Counted from the first letter of the stretch, positions 1 through 11,400 are shown. The stretch: DNA of 64,000 bases from Lotus japonicus (GCF_012489685.1 NC_080041.1:24975780-25039779); one strand, 5' to 3'. A program made the numbers and translations. Notes: a model not told the origin generated them from the letters alone.

Positions 1-44
1 TTTTTTTAATGATTTTCTATAAATTAGTATGTTGTGACCTGTGA

Positions 45-792
45 GACTTTTTTACCTGGGTAGTGTAAATTTAGAATTTATTTACCAATTTAGTGCAACT
101 TTTAAAATATTTACGAGACTAGTGTAAATCTCCACTAGCATTGACGATATATATATTTTTTTTTCATGTTTTAGAGAAATCGCCAACATCTGTGGCGATA
201 TATATATTTTTCTAGTATCGGCATTGAGACTGACGTTAAGCAAATATATATCATTAAGTATCGCCATTATCATTGGCGATTTTGAAACTTACTATTGTCG
301 CCAATGCTATTGGCGATATCCTTTTTTTTTATTTTAGACTATATGCTTATATAGAAGGTCCGTGTATATATATAATATAGAGGGTACTCAATAACTTAAA
401 AAATAAATATATTATATGTAAGCATGTAAGAAAAAAAAAAAAAACATGCACGCATGCGGTGATGCCATTAATGTGTTAAGTATTAAAAAAAACAAAAAAG
501 AAGTCGCCAATGTTGATGGCGTTAACACAAAAAAAAAATTTATAAAAAAATTAAAATCACCATTCATGATGGCGATACAATTTTTATATATAATATTAAC
601 GCCAACCGTAATGGCGATACCACAGAAAATCCAACATCGCCAACCCCATTGGCGATTTCTCTGAAGGGGAGAGGAAAAAAAAACTTATATCGCCGATGCT
701 AGTGGCGATTTACACTAATCTCGTAAATATTTTAAAAGTTGCACTAAATTGGTAAATAAATTCTAAATTTACACTACCCAGGGAAAAAAGTC
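45..792. mobile_element. Mutator-like non-autonomous element with long TIRs
   Basis: Terminal inverted repeats of about 105 bp face each other at 45-150 and 687-792. They start GACTTTTTT and end AAAAAAGTC and match almost base for base. Flanking 9-bp sequences gacctgtga (36-44) and gacttgtga (793-801) differ at one position and fit a 9-bp target-site duplication, the signature of Mutator superfamily insertions. No transposase ORF lies inside; the short ORFs there are low-complexity. The interior is a series of small palindromes, described separately. Superfamily is inferred from the TSD length and long TIRs. The boundaries are directly visible. Confidence 0.8.
131..710. repeat. Dispersed hairpin series with TCGCCA...TGGCGA arms
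   Basis: Inside the Mutator-like element the same short palindrome recurs about ten times: clear copies near 178-199, 260-280, 297-317, 503-521, 556-576, 599-618, 635-656 and 689-709, with degenerate ones near 131-150 and 213-235. The arms (TCGCCA and TGGCGA) are conserved while the central 5-8 bases vary. Spacing is irregular and AT-rich. The first and last copies belong to the TIRs. Confidence 0.85.
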
Positions 793-809
793 GACTTGTG
801 AATTCAATT

Positions 810-924
810 ATTATTATTTTTACATTGGAAAGATAAATTGCACCCATCAGGAATCGAACCCTGGACCTCCCCTACCTAACCCATAGGTCCCACAACTCCT
901 ACTACTTGAGCTATCCTACGGGAC
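810..924 (-). mobile_element. tRNA-derived SINE
   Basis: Read on the minus strand, this 115-bp unit has a pol III A-box-like stretch (tagctcaagtagtagg), a B box (ggttcgattcc) and an A/T-rich 3' tail (aaaaataataat), as in plant tRNA-derived SINEs. It is flanked by 13-bp direct repeats tgtgaattcaatt (797-809) and tgtgaatccaatt (925-937), 12 of 13 identical, which fit LINE-mediated insertion. It is not a tRNA gene: the acceptor and anticodon arms do not form. It inserted at the right target duplication of the adjacent Mutator-like element. Confidence 0.8.
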
Positions 925-937
925 TGTGAATCCAATT

Positions 938-1621
938 GTAAAACCTTATAACTGATTTTATCATCACAAAAGTTGAGTTTTATATTTTTTAGAACTAGAG
1001 GGTTTATGCAACTAATAATCAAAGAAAAGAAAATAAAATAATGCGGCGTGTGTGGATCACAATCTTTGAGATATATTTACATTCCTGCCAATAATAGCCG
1101 TGTTATGCGTGTTGAACTTTGTACGTTTTATTGTTTGTCTCTTTCCAGCATCCATAACTGATGTATTATTAAACTGATAACTTCATTCGTACACAAATAA
1201 GGGGCCACAGAAGCACACATAATTGTTCAAAATACATGCTTAGGCAGCTTAGCAATATACAATTACATGTGGTTTAATCTTTGACCAATGAGCATTGCAT
1301 ATCTCAAGAATTAGACAAAATATTCCATTAATTGTTGAATGGCGCCATGCATGGCACCTGTACTAGTGATTCTTTTTTGGGTACATGTATACCAGTGATT
1401 CTAAATTATTTGTTCTTTTTATTAGGAAAAGGAAGTCACAAATGAAATTAAAGTCATGGTGGACTCCAATTCCATAATTCTAATTAAAGTTCACCTAACG
1501 GATAATTATATATGCAAGGTCACATTCTGTTTCTGTTTATAATCAAACAATGACCTTATCTTGTACCAAGTGTATTTAAATACATTTTCTCCCTTTTTTT
1601 TTAGGGTCAATGCGCATTTTA
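938..1621. other. Intergenic, no gene seen
   Basis: AT-rich DNA without a supported ORF, terminal repeat or RNA gene. Confidence 0.5.
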
Positions 1622-2040
1622 TTAAGATGAAAAAGTCGCATCTACAAAGAGAGCGTTAGCTACATCGGGAGGAGGATCATCCCACCACAAATTACAGGGA
1701 TAATTAACCGCAAGGGAAGCTATAGTATGGGCTACATTATTTGCTTGTCTTTTGACATGCAAGAACTCTATGTTACTAAATTGAGAAGCCAAAACCTTGC
1801 AATCTTGAATTATGACAGCAATCTCGGATGGACACCTCGAGCTCACCATAGCTTGAATTACTTGTGCTGAATCTACCTCAAAACAAGCTTCTTCAATCTC
1901 CATATCTAGCACAACTGAGAGTCCCCAAACTCAACGCCATGGCTTCCGCCACCAATGGACTTTGACGCTGCATTTCAAGGAAAGAACCAACAACCAGCAA
2001 CTCTGCTCTAGACGATCGATCCACGAATCCAAAGAGTAAA
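1622..2040 (-). pseudogene. RNase H-like (RVT_3) fragment of a LINE
   Basis: Two overlapping minus-strand frames together resemble the RNase H-like domain found at the C-terminus of plant LINE polyproteins. The upstream frame ends with RQSPLVAEAMALSLG; the downstream frame has MEIEEACFEVDSAQVIQA and VKRQANNVAHTIASLA, followed by a WWDDPPP-type terminus. The switch of frame at about 1900-1915 shows a frameshift, so this is a relic. No reverse transcriptase or target duplication was seen around it. A domesticated RNase H-like gene fragment is the alternative. Confidence 0.65.
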
Positions 2041-2141
2041 GTTATATAGAAACAAAAATAAGTCTTTATCAATAAATATATATATATATATATATATAAA
2101 TAAAGTAAGTTATATAGAAACAAAAATAAGTCTCTGTCAAA

Positions 2142-2179
<38 letters not shown>
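2040..2179. repeat. Duplicated 70-bp unit ending in (TA)n
   Basis: The sequence agttatatagaaacaaaaat followed by agtct and a (TA)n run occurs twice in tandem, at about 2040-2098 and 2108-2179. The TA tracts are at 2076-2098 and 2146-2179. Confidence 0.85.
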
Positions 2180-2181
<2 letters not shown>

Positions 2182-2758
2182 TTATTTATATATGTGTCAA
2201 AATATAGATTTGAAGAAATATATGTGTCATTATCCATCTAGATTTTGAAGAAATTTTGTATGCTTATTTAGTCAATTAATTTTTTCTTATGGCTATGATT
2301 TATACTCAAGTTCCTCTACCTAATACTGGTGGAGGAGATTTCTTTTACTGAGCTGTTGTCGGCCGTAACAGTTAAAAGTGATTGTTTGAGCCTTTTAACC
2401 GAAAGTTCAATTTTAATGATTATATAAGAGACACATTCTTATAAAAGTTTTTGATATTCATCAGACTCAAATCAAAATTGTGCAATCCAACAAGCCACTA
2501 GGGAAACAACAATCATATTAGTGAATTCTTTGATCATGAAATTACATGCTCTTAAATTGATAATTTTTACTTGTGAGGTTGTGGGGTGGTATTGCTAACC
2601 CCATTATTTAATCATAAGATTAATGATTCAATCTTTAAAAGTTAAATATATTTAGTGGTCAGTAGTTCAACGTTAAATAACGCTTACAATGAGGAGGTTA
2701 ATTATTATTGTTGACGGTGAATTCCATTAATCTCACAAAATTTGCTTTTGATGGTTTT

Positions 2759-2763
<5 letters not shown>

Positions 2764-2797
<34 letters not shown>
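2764..2797. repeat. (TA)n microsatellite
   Basis: An uninterrupted AT/TA dinucleotide run in otherwise gene-free DNA between about 2180 and 2870. Confidence 0.9.
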
Positions 2798-2799
<2 letters not shown>

Positions 2800-2869
2800 A
2801 TAAAACACGTATATGTTTTTAGGAAATCCTTATTTCACATATAGTTATACTACAGGTTTGTTAAAATGA

Positions 2870-3352
2870 GATTCCACCCCACTTTTGTCTAAAATATATA
2901 TATACTTCACCCACTCCATTTAATATTTGCGACGAAATATCATAATTCGTCACAAAATCTAAATAATCAAATAAGAATAATGAATGATCAATTTTATAAA
3001 TGGATGTTTTTCGTTGCAAAGTCACTAATTTGAATCTTTCTATTTTGGAGGCATATTATATTTCCATCTTTAAAGTTCGTCAATAATTTAATATACTTGT
3101 TAAACTTTGCATGTATTTGTGCCAGATTTTTTGAGATGGAAAAGAATTTGCCGCCATATTTAAATTAGTGACGACTTTTGCGACGAAACATTTCTTAATA
3201 AAATCCGTCACTAAGTGTCTCTATTTTGTGAAGAATTTCTTTATAAACATTTCTCTATGCATGTATCGAAGAATTTTGTGAAGGATTTTGACATTTCGTT
3301 GCAAATTTAATAAGGGTGAGGCAAAGTATAATTTTAGACAAAAATAAGGGTA
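2870..3352. mobile_element. MITE-like element with about 70-bp imperfect inverted ends
   Basis: The left end (about 2870-2938, with acttttgtctaaaat and tttgcgacgaaat) is matched in inverse orientation by the right end (about 3285-3352, with atttcgttgcaaattt and attttagacaaaaat). The interior repeats short cgtcac/gcgacgaaa motifs in both orientations. There is no ORF. The target duplication is not clear, partly because a solo LTR begins six bases to the right, so the superfamily is undetermined. Confidence 0.6.
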
Positions 3353-3357
3353 ACCGT

Positions 3358-4163
3358 TGTTGGCACCCAAAAATGCGTAACGATTATAAATTAATTGAGC
3401 CGTCTCGCGTGCTAGTGTAGTAAAATAGCTGAGGAAGGCTTTGGTCGAAGAAAGTAAGCGCCCGATTGAAAGAAACAGGGATCAGCTAAGATTTGAACTT
3501 GGAAAAAGTACACAAGCTTTACGCCCACGAAGGAGATATTTTAAAGGGGTTCTAGAAGGTCTACACGTGCAGAAAATCACCTAGCGGTTCATCCCTTGAA
3601 AATAGGGAAAGTAGTTAAAGCTTGAAGAATCAGTCGAAGCAAGAAGCTCAACTTAACCAAAAGCTTCTAGACTGATCATATGAAGTAATTTCCAACATCC
3701 CCATGAGAGTTATTAATTGCGGTAGGTTAGCCGAATTTGCTTAGAGGAAGGGTCATTTGTAAACGACACACAACTCATCAATCAATCAAACTACAAATTT
3801 CTCACATTTATCAATCATGTACTTTTCAATGCCTTTACATTTCAACCTTTAATTTTCATTTACAGCCTTTCAGTCATTTATATTTCAACCACTTTATTTA
3901 TTCAACTTTATGTCCTTTACTTTCAGCCGATTTAAGTCTTTTCTTTGTCCATTTTGTCTAGCGTTAGTTAGTAGTCACCCTGTCGATACAAGTTCTTCAA
4001 TAGCGAACTCTAAGAGCTTTCTGGAGTGCCTTTAGGAACCTGCATTGAAGAACAAATTTTGCTCCTCGAGTAATCGTTTGATTAAGCAATCGTAACATTA
4101 GTTTCCCAACCGACCTAAATGGCTACATAGTCCCCAAAAATCTATTTGTAAATTAAACCAACA
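3358..4163. mobile_element. Solo LTR, Ty3/gypsy-like (possibly Tat/Ogre)
   Basis: An 806-bp unit starts TGTTGG and ends CCAACA, so it has the TG...CA ends of an LTR with a 6-bp inverted terminus. Five-base flanks accgt (3353-3357) and actgt (4164-4168) differ at one site and fit an LTR-retrotransposon target duplication. No second LTR or coding domain adjoins, so it is a solo LTR left by recombination. The pyrimidine- and T-rich inner stretch (about 3780-3950) recalls legume Ogre LTRs; that lineage call is a guess. Confidence 0.7.
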
Positions 4164-4168
4164 ACTGT

Positions 4169-4488
4169 TATTTTGAAAAACCTTTTAACTCTAATAATTA
4201 GTTAGATTATCTTCAATTTGGATACATATCCAATGATGAAAATACAATAGTTTGAATTAATAATCAAAATAGTCTCTGTAAGCTAATTCTCAATTTTGGT
4301 CCTCAGAGTTTTGTTTCAAGTGAGGATCAAAAGCAAAAATTCCAAAATTGTGGGAACATGAACCAACTATTTTTTCAACGACGGACCGAAATTGAACAAG
4401 CTTACAAACACATGGACTAATTTGATGATTTACCCTAACAATTTTGACCAGCATGAGAAAATTTTTAAGCATAATGACATGTTCACCC
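4169..4488. other. Intergenic, no gene seen
   Basis: AT-rich sequence. Short overlapping ORFs on both strands have no recognisable domain. Confidence 0.4.
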
Positions 4489-4491
4489 TAA

Positions 4492-4864
4492 GGGATCGTT
4501 TGGTGGTCAGGATAAGATCAGAGCAGGATAGGATAAATGATTGGATAAGAACAGGATATAATAAGAGCAGGATAGACTCTTATCCTATCCTGCGCTTGAG
4601 GTGGACAAAATATTGATAGGATATAATAGAAACAATGAAAAATGTATCAAATTTTTCTTTGAAATAAAAAATTCATAATATTCATAAACTGATATCCTAT
4701 CCTGTCAGGATAATTTCTATCCTCACTCCCGCCTCAAGATAACTTTTACACATGATAGACACGATAGGATAAGGGACATGATACTGTTATCCTATCCTGC
4801 TGGCGGAGCATGATAGGATTATACTATCCTATATGTCTGTTTATCCTGGCCACCAAACGAGCCT
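4492..4864. mobile_element. PIF/Harbinger-type MITE
   Basis: A 373-bp element with inverted termini: tcgtttggtggtcaggata on the left and tatcctggccaccaaacga on the right. It is flanked by the trinucleotide taa on both sides (4489-4491, 4865-4867), the TWA target duplication typical of PIF/Harbinger and Tourist MITEs. The interior is built from aggataggat and its complement atcctatcct, so it can fold on itself. There is no coding capacity. Confidence 0.8.
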
Positions 4865-5035
4865 TAAATGTCCACTTACATCAAGAATGAGAAAGAGAAT
4901 AAATTATGAGATATAATACATAATGTAATAGGAAAAAAAAGGAGAAACGTGTACAAAAATATATGTGGAATTGTTACGGAAGAAAAAATTAATTGTGAGT
5001 GTATCAAAATAATGGTTGAAGAGTGTGAACTTTTT

Positions 5036-5863
5036 GTAAGAAAAAAATTTCACACTCTTCTTACATTTGGAAGGGTATCATTAAAGCCAAGAATAGCATT
5101 GCTCATGGATATAGGGCCTTCTTGAGTAATGATAATTCTTCGTTCGGGTATGATAACTAGGCACTGGTAAACTCTGCTTCCGGGTTCCTATTGTTCACAT
5201 CTCAGACACTACTCTTACTGTTTCAAACCTTTGGCAACATGACTCTTGGTTTTTTGATGGCTTATACACCATCTTACCCCACGAGATTAAATCTGAGATT
5301 TCACAAACTTGCATTCCTTCATAATTTGTTGGTACCGACATGGTTCGATGGAGAGAGACACGAGATGGATCATACTCAACTAGTTCAGCTTATGCGTTGC
5401 TCTCAGAGCATGGTGCGGTGGATCTTCACCCTTGCTGAAAACACAAGGTGCTTGAAAGAATTCGTTTCTTTTTCTGGCTAATTGCAAAAGGGACACTGCC
5501 GATGACTTTTAAGCGGCGGAAAAACCATCTTTGTGCGTCGGCAGCTTGTCTTAGATGTGAAGCGAATAAGGAGGATCTCGATCACGTGCTCAGAAGCTGT
5601 GCCCGGTCTCGCCAATTCTGGCACCAAGTTGGAGCGCTTCTTCCCTCCCTTTCGAACGCTGAGTCATTCCAAGCCTAGTTTAGAAGGCTTCTCTAGTCTG
5701 ATCCTGTTCTTGCTATGGCGGTGCTCTGGTGGGCATGGAGATGGAGGAACGATAGCGTGTTAAGCGATAGTTCTTGGCCTCTGAACTATGTGTTACGACA
5801 AGTTCTTTTGGATACAATCGTTTGGAGACGTGGATCGCGGGTTGCCCTTCCTCGGCAAGCATT
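5036..5863 (+). pseudogene. LINE reverse transcriptase C-terminus and zinc-binding domain (left part)
   Basis: Plus-strand frames in this stretch resemble the region between reverse transcriptase and RNase H in plant LINEs. The best-preserved part (5448-5678) has FFFWLIAKGTLPM and then C-x2-C and H-x4-C residues in CLRCEANKEDLDHVLRSC, which is the zf-RVT domain. Further on, a tryptophan-rich WWAWRWRNDSV segment (5715-5770) is typical of the linker to RNase H. Several frame changes are needed to follow the protein, so it is dead. The reading frame is cut at 5863 by the copia insertion and resumes at 18114. Confidence 0.75.
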
Positions 5864-7110
5864 TGAAGGTGCGAAAAACACTAGAAAGGGGGGGGGGGGT
5901 TTGAATAGAGTTTTTGTATCTCGGGTATACTTTTTGGTTTTTTCAAAACTCAAAGATAAAAACTAAGTGCTGAATAATAGAAGGTAAAGCACACGAGTAT
6001 TTTATCCTGGTTCACTTGAGATAAAAGCTCAAGCTAATCCAGTCCACCTGTGAAGGTGATTTCTTCCTTCTTCTGATGAAGGCAATCCACTAAAATCAAT
6101 GAGTGTTACAACTGCACTTTGCAACCTGCTAAGTGACTAACAGTACACTGATTTTCTCACTAGTATCCTCTTAAGAAGCTGATCTACCGATCCTCTTAAG
6201 ACTAGCTAAATACTGAATCAGCCTTGATTCAGTCCTCTCAAGATCCGACCAACCTTGGTCTCTTGATGAACTTTACAATATGATGTAAAAGGTTTCGGGT
6301 TTACAATGAGTGCTTCTAACAAGCGAATAGTAAACTCAGATGTTTTAGAACAGTGAAGAAATAATGCTAAGAGAATGGTTCGTTTTTGTTGAATACTTTA
6401 AGCAAAGTTTCTTCGCCTCTTTCTTCTTTCTTCAGCCTTTATATACTCCAAGACTTGTGATGTAGCCGTTGCTAGGGTTTTATCCGTTGGAGTGGCAATT
6501 CTGTAATATCAGACTGCTAGGCTGTACAAGGTAGGTGGCGGACAGACTGAGACTTGTATGACGTTGTACTGTGATAGCGACCTGTCCTTTCACCAGTTGA
6601 CTTGTGATGAATGAGCTTCAGATGAACGTTGATGAAGCTTCTGATCATCGTCAGATTGAAGCTTGGAGTCTTCTGACCATGCAACTTCTGCTACTGAACG
6701 AGTTCCTCAGAACTTCTGATCATCAGAGCTAGGATAGCTTGGGTCTTCAGAACCAACTTCTTGCAAGTCTTCAGAACTTGAGTCTTCTGCTTCTGGACCG
6801 TTCCACTGGAACATCTGGTCTTCAGAACTTCTGACTTGAGTTCTTCAGATCTTCTTGAGAGCTTCCATCTTCAGAGCTCCTGAAGTATTTGCCACTGTTC
6901 AGAACGAACATGGTAGGTTAATGAGCTCTCTTTTTAGTAACCCTTGGTTCTTCTTCTTCTGAACGAATAGGCTTGGGTCAGATTCAGAACCTGTTTGTCA
7001 CAACTTAAAAAAGACAAACGTTAGGGTACCACAATTGTTCATCATCACAAACCTTAATTGTAATCATCAAAACATAGAGATGCAACCACTGATCAAACCT
7101 TGATCTTACA
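5864..7110 (-). repeat. 3' LTR of the copia element
   Basis: Direct repeat of 16863-18108. On the plus strand it reads tgaaggtgcg...atcttaca, so the ends are TG and CA. It is rich in cttctga/tcagaag words, as in SIRE-type LTRs. The G-run near 5888 differs by one base from the other copy. Confidence 0.95.
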
Positions 7111-7130
7111 ATCTCCCCCTTTTTGATGAT
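7111..7130 (-). promoter_or_regulatory. Polypurine tract of the copia element
   Basis: On the minus strand, aaaaagggggagat directly abuts the 3' LTR and is the expected plus-strand primer site. Further purine runs of the same kind lie upstream at about 7275-7295 (ctccccctgactccccctga on the plus strand) and 7611-7622. Multiple PPT-like copies are a described Sirevirus trait. Confidence 0.8.
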
Positions 7131-7753
7131 GACAAAACAAGTATTTTGACGAACAATTTTTACACAATAAACTGAATACACAAGAGAGAAAGGATCAGAG
7201 ATTAAACTTATCTTTGTGTAACAGTTTGCAATGCTCTTTCTGAATCTGGGTTAACACCTGATTCTGAGCAAGGGTCTCCCCCTGACTCCCCCTGAATCTA
7301 TGACTTGATGAATTTGTGAAGAATCTAGATTCGGAGTCTGGTTATGTGATCAGAATTTACGCTTGAAGAGATGTATATTCATCAGAAGTGATGGTTTCAG
7401 AACTTAGCGTATCTCACATAATAACATAGAGTCTTGTCCAGATATAATTGGAATAAAGCGTCAGAAGCATGATTAGTTCAGAATATGAACAAAATGTATT
7501 CCTTATTTGAGACACTTGACAATATCTATGTGCTATAAGTATTTATACTTATTCTCCTCCACTGGTTTTAAATATAATATAGGAAGAATTTTATCAAAAC
7601 CATTTTATGTACTCCCCCTTTTTGTCATAATCAAAAAGAGTGAAAAACAAAACCAACAATAACAATAACAGAGAAGAGATGCAAATAAGATAGGTTATTA
7701 TTATTGAATGGAGAGAAAGTACAAAGGATCGAGAGGAAAGAAGAAGACTAAGC

Positions 7754-8170
7754 CTAGACAAACAGGAAAGCTCGAGAATTCTTCATGGAAAGAAGTTGAA
7801 GGTGGAGAGGACGAATGTCCTTATCAATTGAGGCTAACTGAGTAGCCAAATCTTCCTTCAAGGCAACGTTCTCCTGGACAACCTCTTGATCTGCTTCATG
7901 ATTATCTGCCTCATATTCCAGAAGCATGCAAATACCCTGGAGCTGAGCTTCGATGTCCTCCTGGCGATTGGTCAGACGGAGGAGATCATTCAGAACATCT
8001 TGAAGGTTCTGAAGACAGTGAGTCTGATGAGAAGTGAGCCAACATGTCAGAAGATGCTCAATCTTCTCAAGAGCTTGAGAGATCTAAGAAGAAGATAGAT
8101 TGACACTCCATGGAAAGACTTGGTCGAATACCAGAGTCTTGAGTGCAGATATCAAATTGACAGTAGTCAT
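7754..8170 (-). pseudogene. Small ORF between env-like gene and 3' LTR, with in-frame TAG
   Basis: A 139-codon frame starts at an ATG (8170) and is open to a TAG at 7754-7756, except for one in-frame TAG at 8084-8086 that leaves 28 codons before it. The downstream part is leucine-, glutamine- and glutamate-rich with heptad-like spacing (QALEKIEHLL, EVVQENVALKEDLATQLA), suggesting a coiled coil. I do not recognise the family. It lies on the element's coding strand, after the env-like ORF and before the PPT. It could be a detached C-terminal piece of the env-like protein. Confidence 0.5.
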
Positions 8171-8480
8171 TGTGATTTGGAAGAGATAAGAATAGAGAAG
8201 AATGAGATTGAATGTGAAGGGGAAGATGAACGCAGTGAATATAAAGAAGAAAAGTAACAGAAAAACATGCATAAAACTTATCAATCATAAACGCATGTGA
8301 GTTACTAAATGGATGGTGCGTTGAATCAGAGAATGAAAAATTAACACAGTCAACATGAAATAAATCCAGTCATAATGAATAAATGCATGCATGATAGATG
8401 TGGGGGATTCATGGCTTGGAAGAGGAGGGAAGGTTGTCCATTAGGTACTTCATGATTGCTTCCATTTTGCCTGAGGATTC

Positions 8481-11400
8481 TTAAATTTTCTTGCTTTGCT
8501 CATTCTGAATACGTCCTTGTTCCTCAACCATCTGAAATAACCTCTGCTGATCATTCTGAATTCTGTCAATTCGGGCAGCAAGAACTTCAACTTCTGGAGC
8601 TGGATCAGATGTAGGAACTTCTGGAGCTTGAACATGAGGAGCAACTTCAGCCTCTGATGATATTGCAATATCAACTTGAATTGGCCCTTGTTTCTGAACA
8701 TCATCAGCATCTGCATCGTCCAGAATGACTATGCCATCTGTGCTTTCTTCTTCTTCCTCTGCTGAGAGCATCACAACATCTTCTGAGGTACATTCAGAGA
8801 CAACACATGGTCTTTCAGCCATAGCTCTTCTCAAGGGTTCACAAACCTTGTGCAGCACTCTCTGCCTCTGCTCATAGGCCCTCTCAGATGCACCATGAAC
8901 TCTTAGTCTTTTCTCCCTGCTAAGCTGCTTCTGAAGCTCATGAACCTTTCCTTCTGACCATCTTTCAAAGGCAGACCATAGACCATCAACCAGAGAGGCA
9001 TCAAACTGATTATCAGTTACCTGATACAGCCATTTCAGTCTTCTGGTGACCTCTTCTGAAAACTCCTGAATGAGTTGAGTGAGAGTCTGAGGATGGAAGG
9101 AGGTGGCCAGGGTCAGGACAGGCTGAGGAGTTCTGGCAGCATTGGAGCTTGAAGCATTTGATTCTTCCATGTGCTCAGAAGGAGGGAAATCAATCTCATG
9201 GTCCTTCTCGAAGCCTGAGTGATCTGATTCAGCCATGTGCTCAGCTTCAGAGATAGTATCTGGCCTTTGCCTTGAGGTGACAGTCTTCTCAGGTGAAGTG
9301 AAACTCAGATCTTGTGAGTTGACTGCTGAGTAATTGGACAAGGATACATAAGAGGTCTCAGCAGCATCTGGAATCCGATCTTCAAAATTGGAAGCAATTT
9401 GTTGAAGGGGCTTCACATTGAAGGGCGGCTCAAGGATCTGGACATCATCATCTTCCTTTTCTTTCTTAGTAGAGATCTCACCAGTCTGGGTTATGAGGAA
9501 GGTGTGTGGAGTGGATGCAGGCTTGGGAGAGAACTGTTGAACTAAGGTTCTCAGAGTGGCCTCATGTTGAACAATACCTTGAATGAAGGAATTGAAAGGA
9601 GGTATTGGTTCAGTTGGAATGGATGTGGAAGAGGTGTAAATTGGAGTTGAAGGGATGGCTGTGGTAGCTGTTTGGATGGGGAATTTGGGAGTTTGAGGTG
9701 CAGCTTGTGTTTGGGGTTGTGTTTCAGAGTGAGGTTCAGGGTGAAGAGGTTTAGTTTGGTTTGTGGTAGGCAGAGAGGTAGATATAGGCAGAGGCTGCTC
9801 AGGTATAACTACTAAAGCAGATTCAGAATTAATGCTTTCAGTAATTACCTTACTGGGGCTTCTGATGGGTGAGGTTCTAGTGAGACTTGCAGTCCTTGCT
9901 GGATCAGAAATGCGTTTAGATCTTCTTTCTCTCTAAACTTCTGAAGTTGGTTCAGATGGTTGTTCTGCTGCTGGTTCCTTCTGCTGAAGTGGTCCCCTCA
10001 GAGGAAGCTTCCTTCTCTTCACAAGGGGAATAACATCAGAATCAGTGGATTCTTCAGCATCTGAAGCTTCCCTTATGCCCTGAATCACATTCTGGATGAT
10101 CTCATGGTCATCCTGCTCATCTTCCTCTTCCTCAAGAATAATTTTGCGTCTCTTAGCCAGAGGCATGTCTTCATCTTCAGTCTCATCACTTGAGGAGTCT
10201 TCCCATGTGTCTTCTGAGCTTTCAGAATCAGACATTTGTTGTTGTTGAGCTGAGGTTCTCTTCAGAGGCCTTTCAGGAGATGGTTCCCTGATGATCATAG
10301 TCTTGGAAGCAGCTTTCTTCTTTGCAGGTTCCTCTATCAGAATCCCTTTGCCCTTAGGATCTGAGGGCTTGCTGCTTGTTGTTCTCCTGGATTTCCTGGT
10401 AGTCAGCTTAGGAGGACTTTCAGGAAGAGTGTTAACAAATTCTGTAAGGGTGATAGGATCTCCTTGTCTTCTGAGCATCCTTACATATTCCAGAATGCAT
10501 GCTGGATTGTCCTTCTTGGACCAAATGGGAAAATCATCAATGGGGTAATTTCTCCGACGAACTTCATCAGAGGTGTCTTCTTTGGGAGCAACTTTAATCT
10601 TCTCAATGATCTGCATTTTCTTCAACTTTGTGCCATTGAGAGCATCACCAACTGTCATGGCCAGATCTTCGTGAAGTCCAAGATCTGATAGAGTCTTGAC
10701 AAGCTTATTTTGGACAAAGATGTCAGACAGCAGCCTTCCATACGGAATGTAAGAGATGAATCTTTTGTTCTCAGAACCAGTTGTGGTCCTTGATTTCTCA
10801 ACACACTCCTTCAGATAATTGAAAAGTAGGAATGGCAGACATATAAGCTCACCAGTTGAAATGTAGTACATGATTACCTTCTGAGTTGCATTCAGGTAAT
10901 CAGTTCCTCCAGTTCTGGGGTGAATACAGTGCATGAAGATCTTTTGCCAAATCTTCATCTCAGACTTCAAGTCCTTAATGTTGTACTTGGTTTTCTCGTA
11001 AGACCAGTTATCATAGAGCGCCTTGTTGACCACTGTCCTCATTCCAACAACATTTGCTTCAACATTCTTGATCCTTTTTCCCTGCTGAAACTCCATACCC
11101 AGCAGTTTTGCTATAGATTCTTCAGAGATCACAATTTTCTTGTCCAGTACATGGGAGACGACGTAGTAGTCGTTGCAAACTGCATTTTTCCAGAACTCGA
11201 CAACCAATTTGTGATAGATTGGACCAACGAGCCTGTTGAAGTACCCAGACCATCCTTGCAACTCGACTTGGTTCCTAATATCAAACCCATGTTGAGCAAG
11301 ATTATCAAAATCAACTCTTGCTTCGCAGCACACACTCAGTTCTTCCACTTTCTTTGCACAGGTGACTACATTTGGTGCATTCAGAATCTTCTGTGCTTCC

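Noticed and set aside
131..710. CRISPR-like array of palindromic repeats
   Set aside because: Spacing is irregular, centres differ within the palindromes rather than between fixed repeats, and the unit lies inside a plant transposon.
810..924. tRNA gene on the minus strand
   Set aside because: The A and B boxes are present but no cloverleaf forms, and an A/T tail with target duplications shows a SINE.
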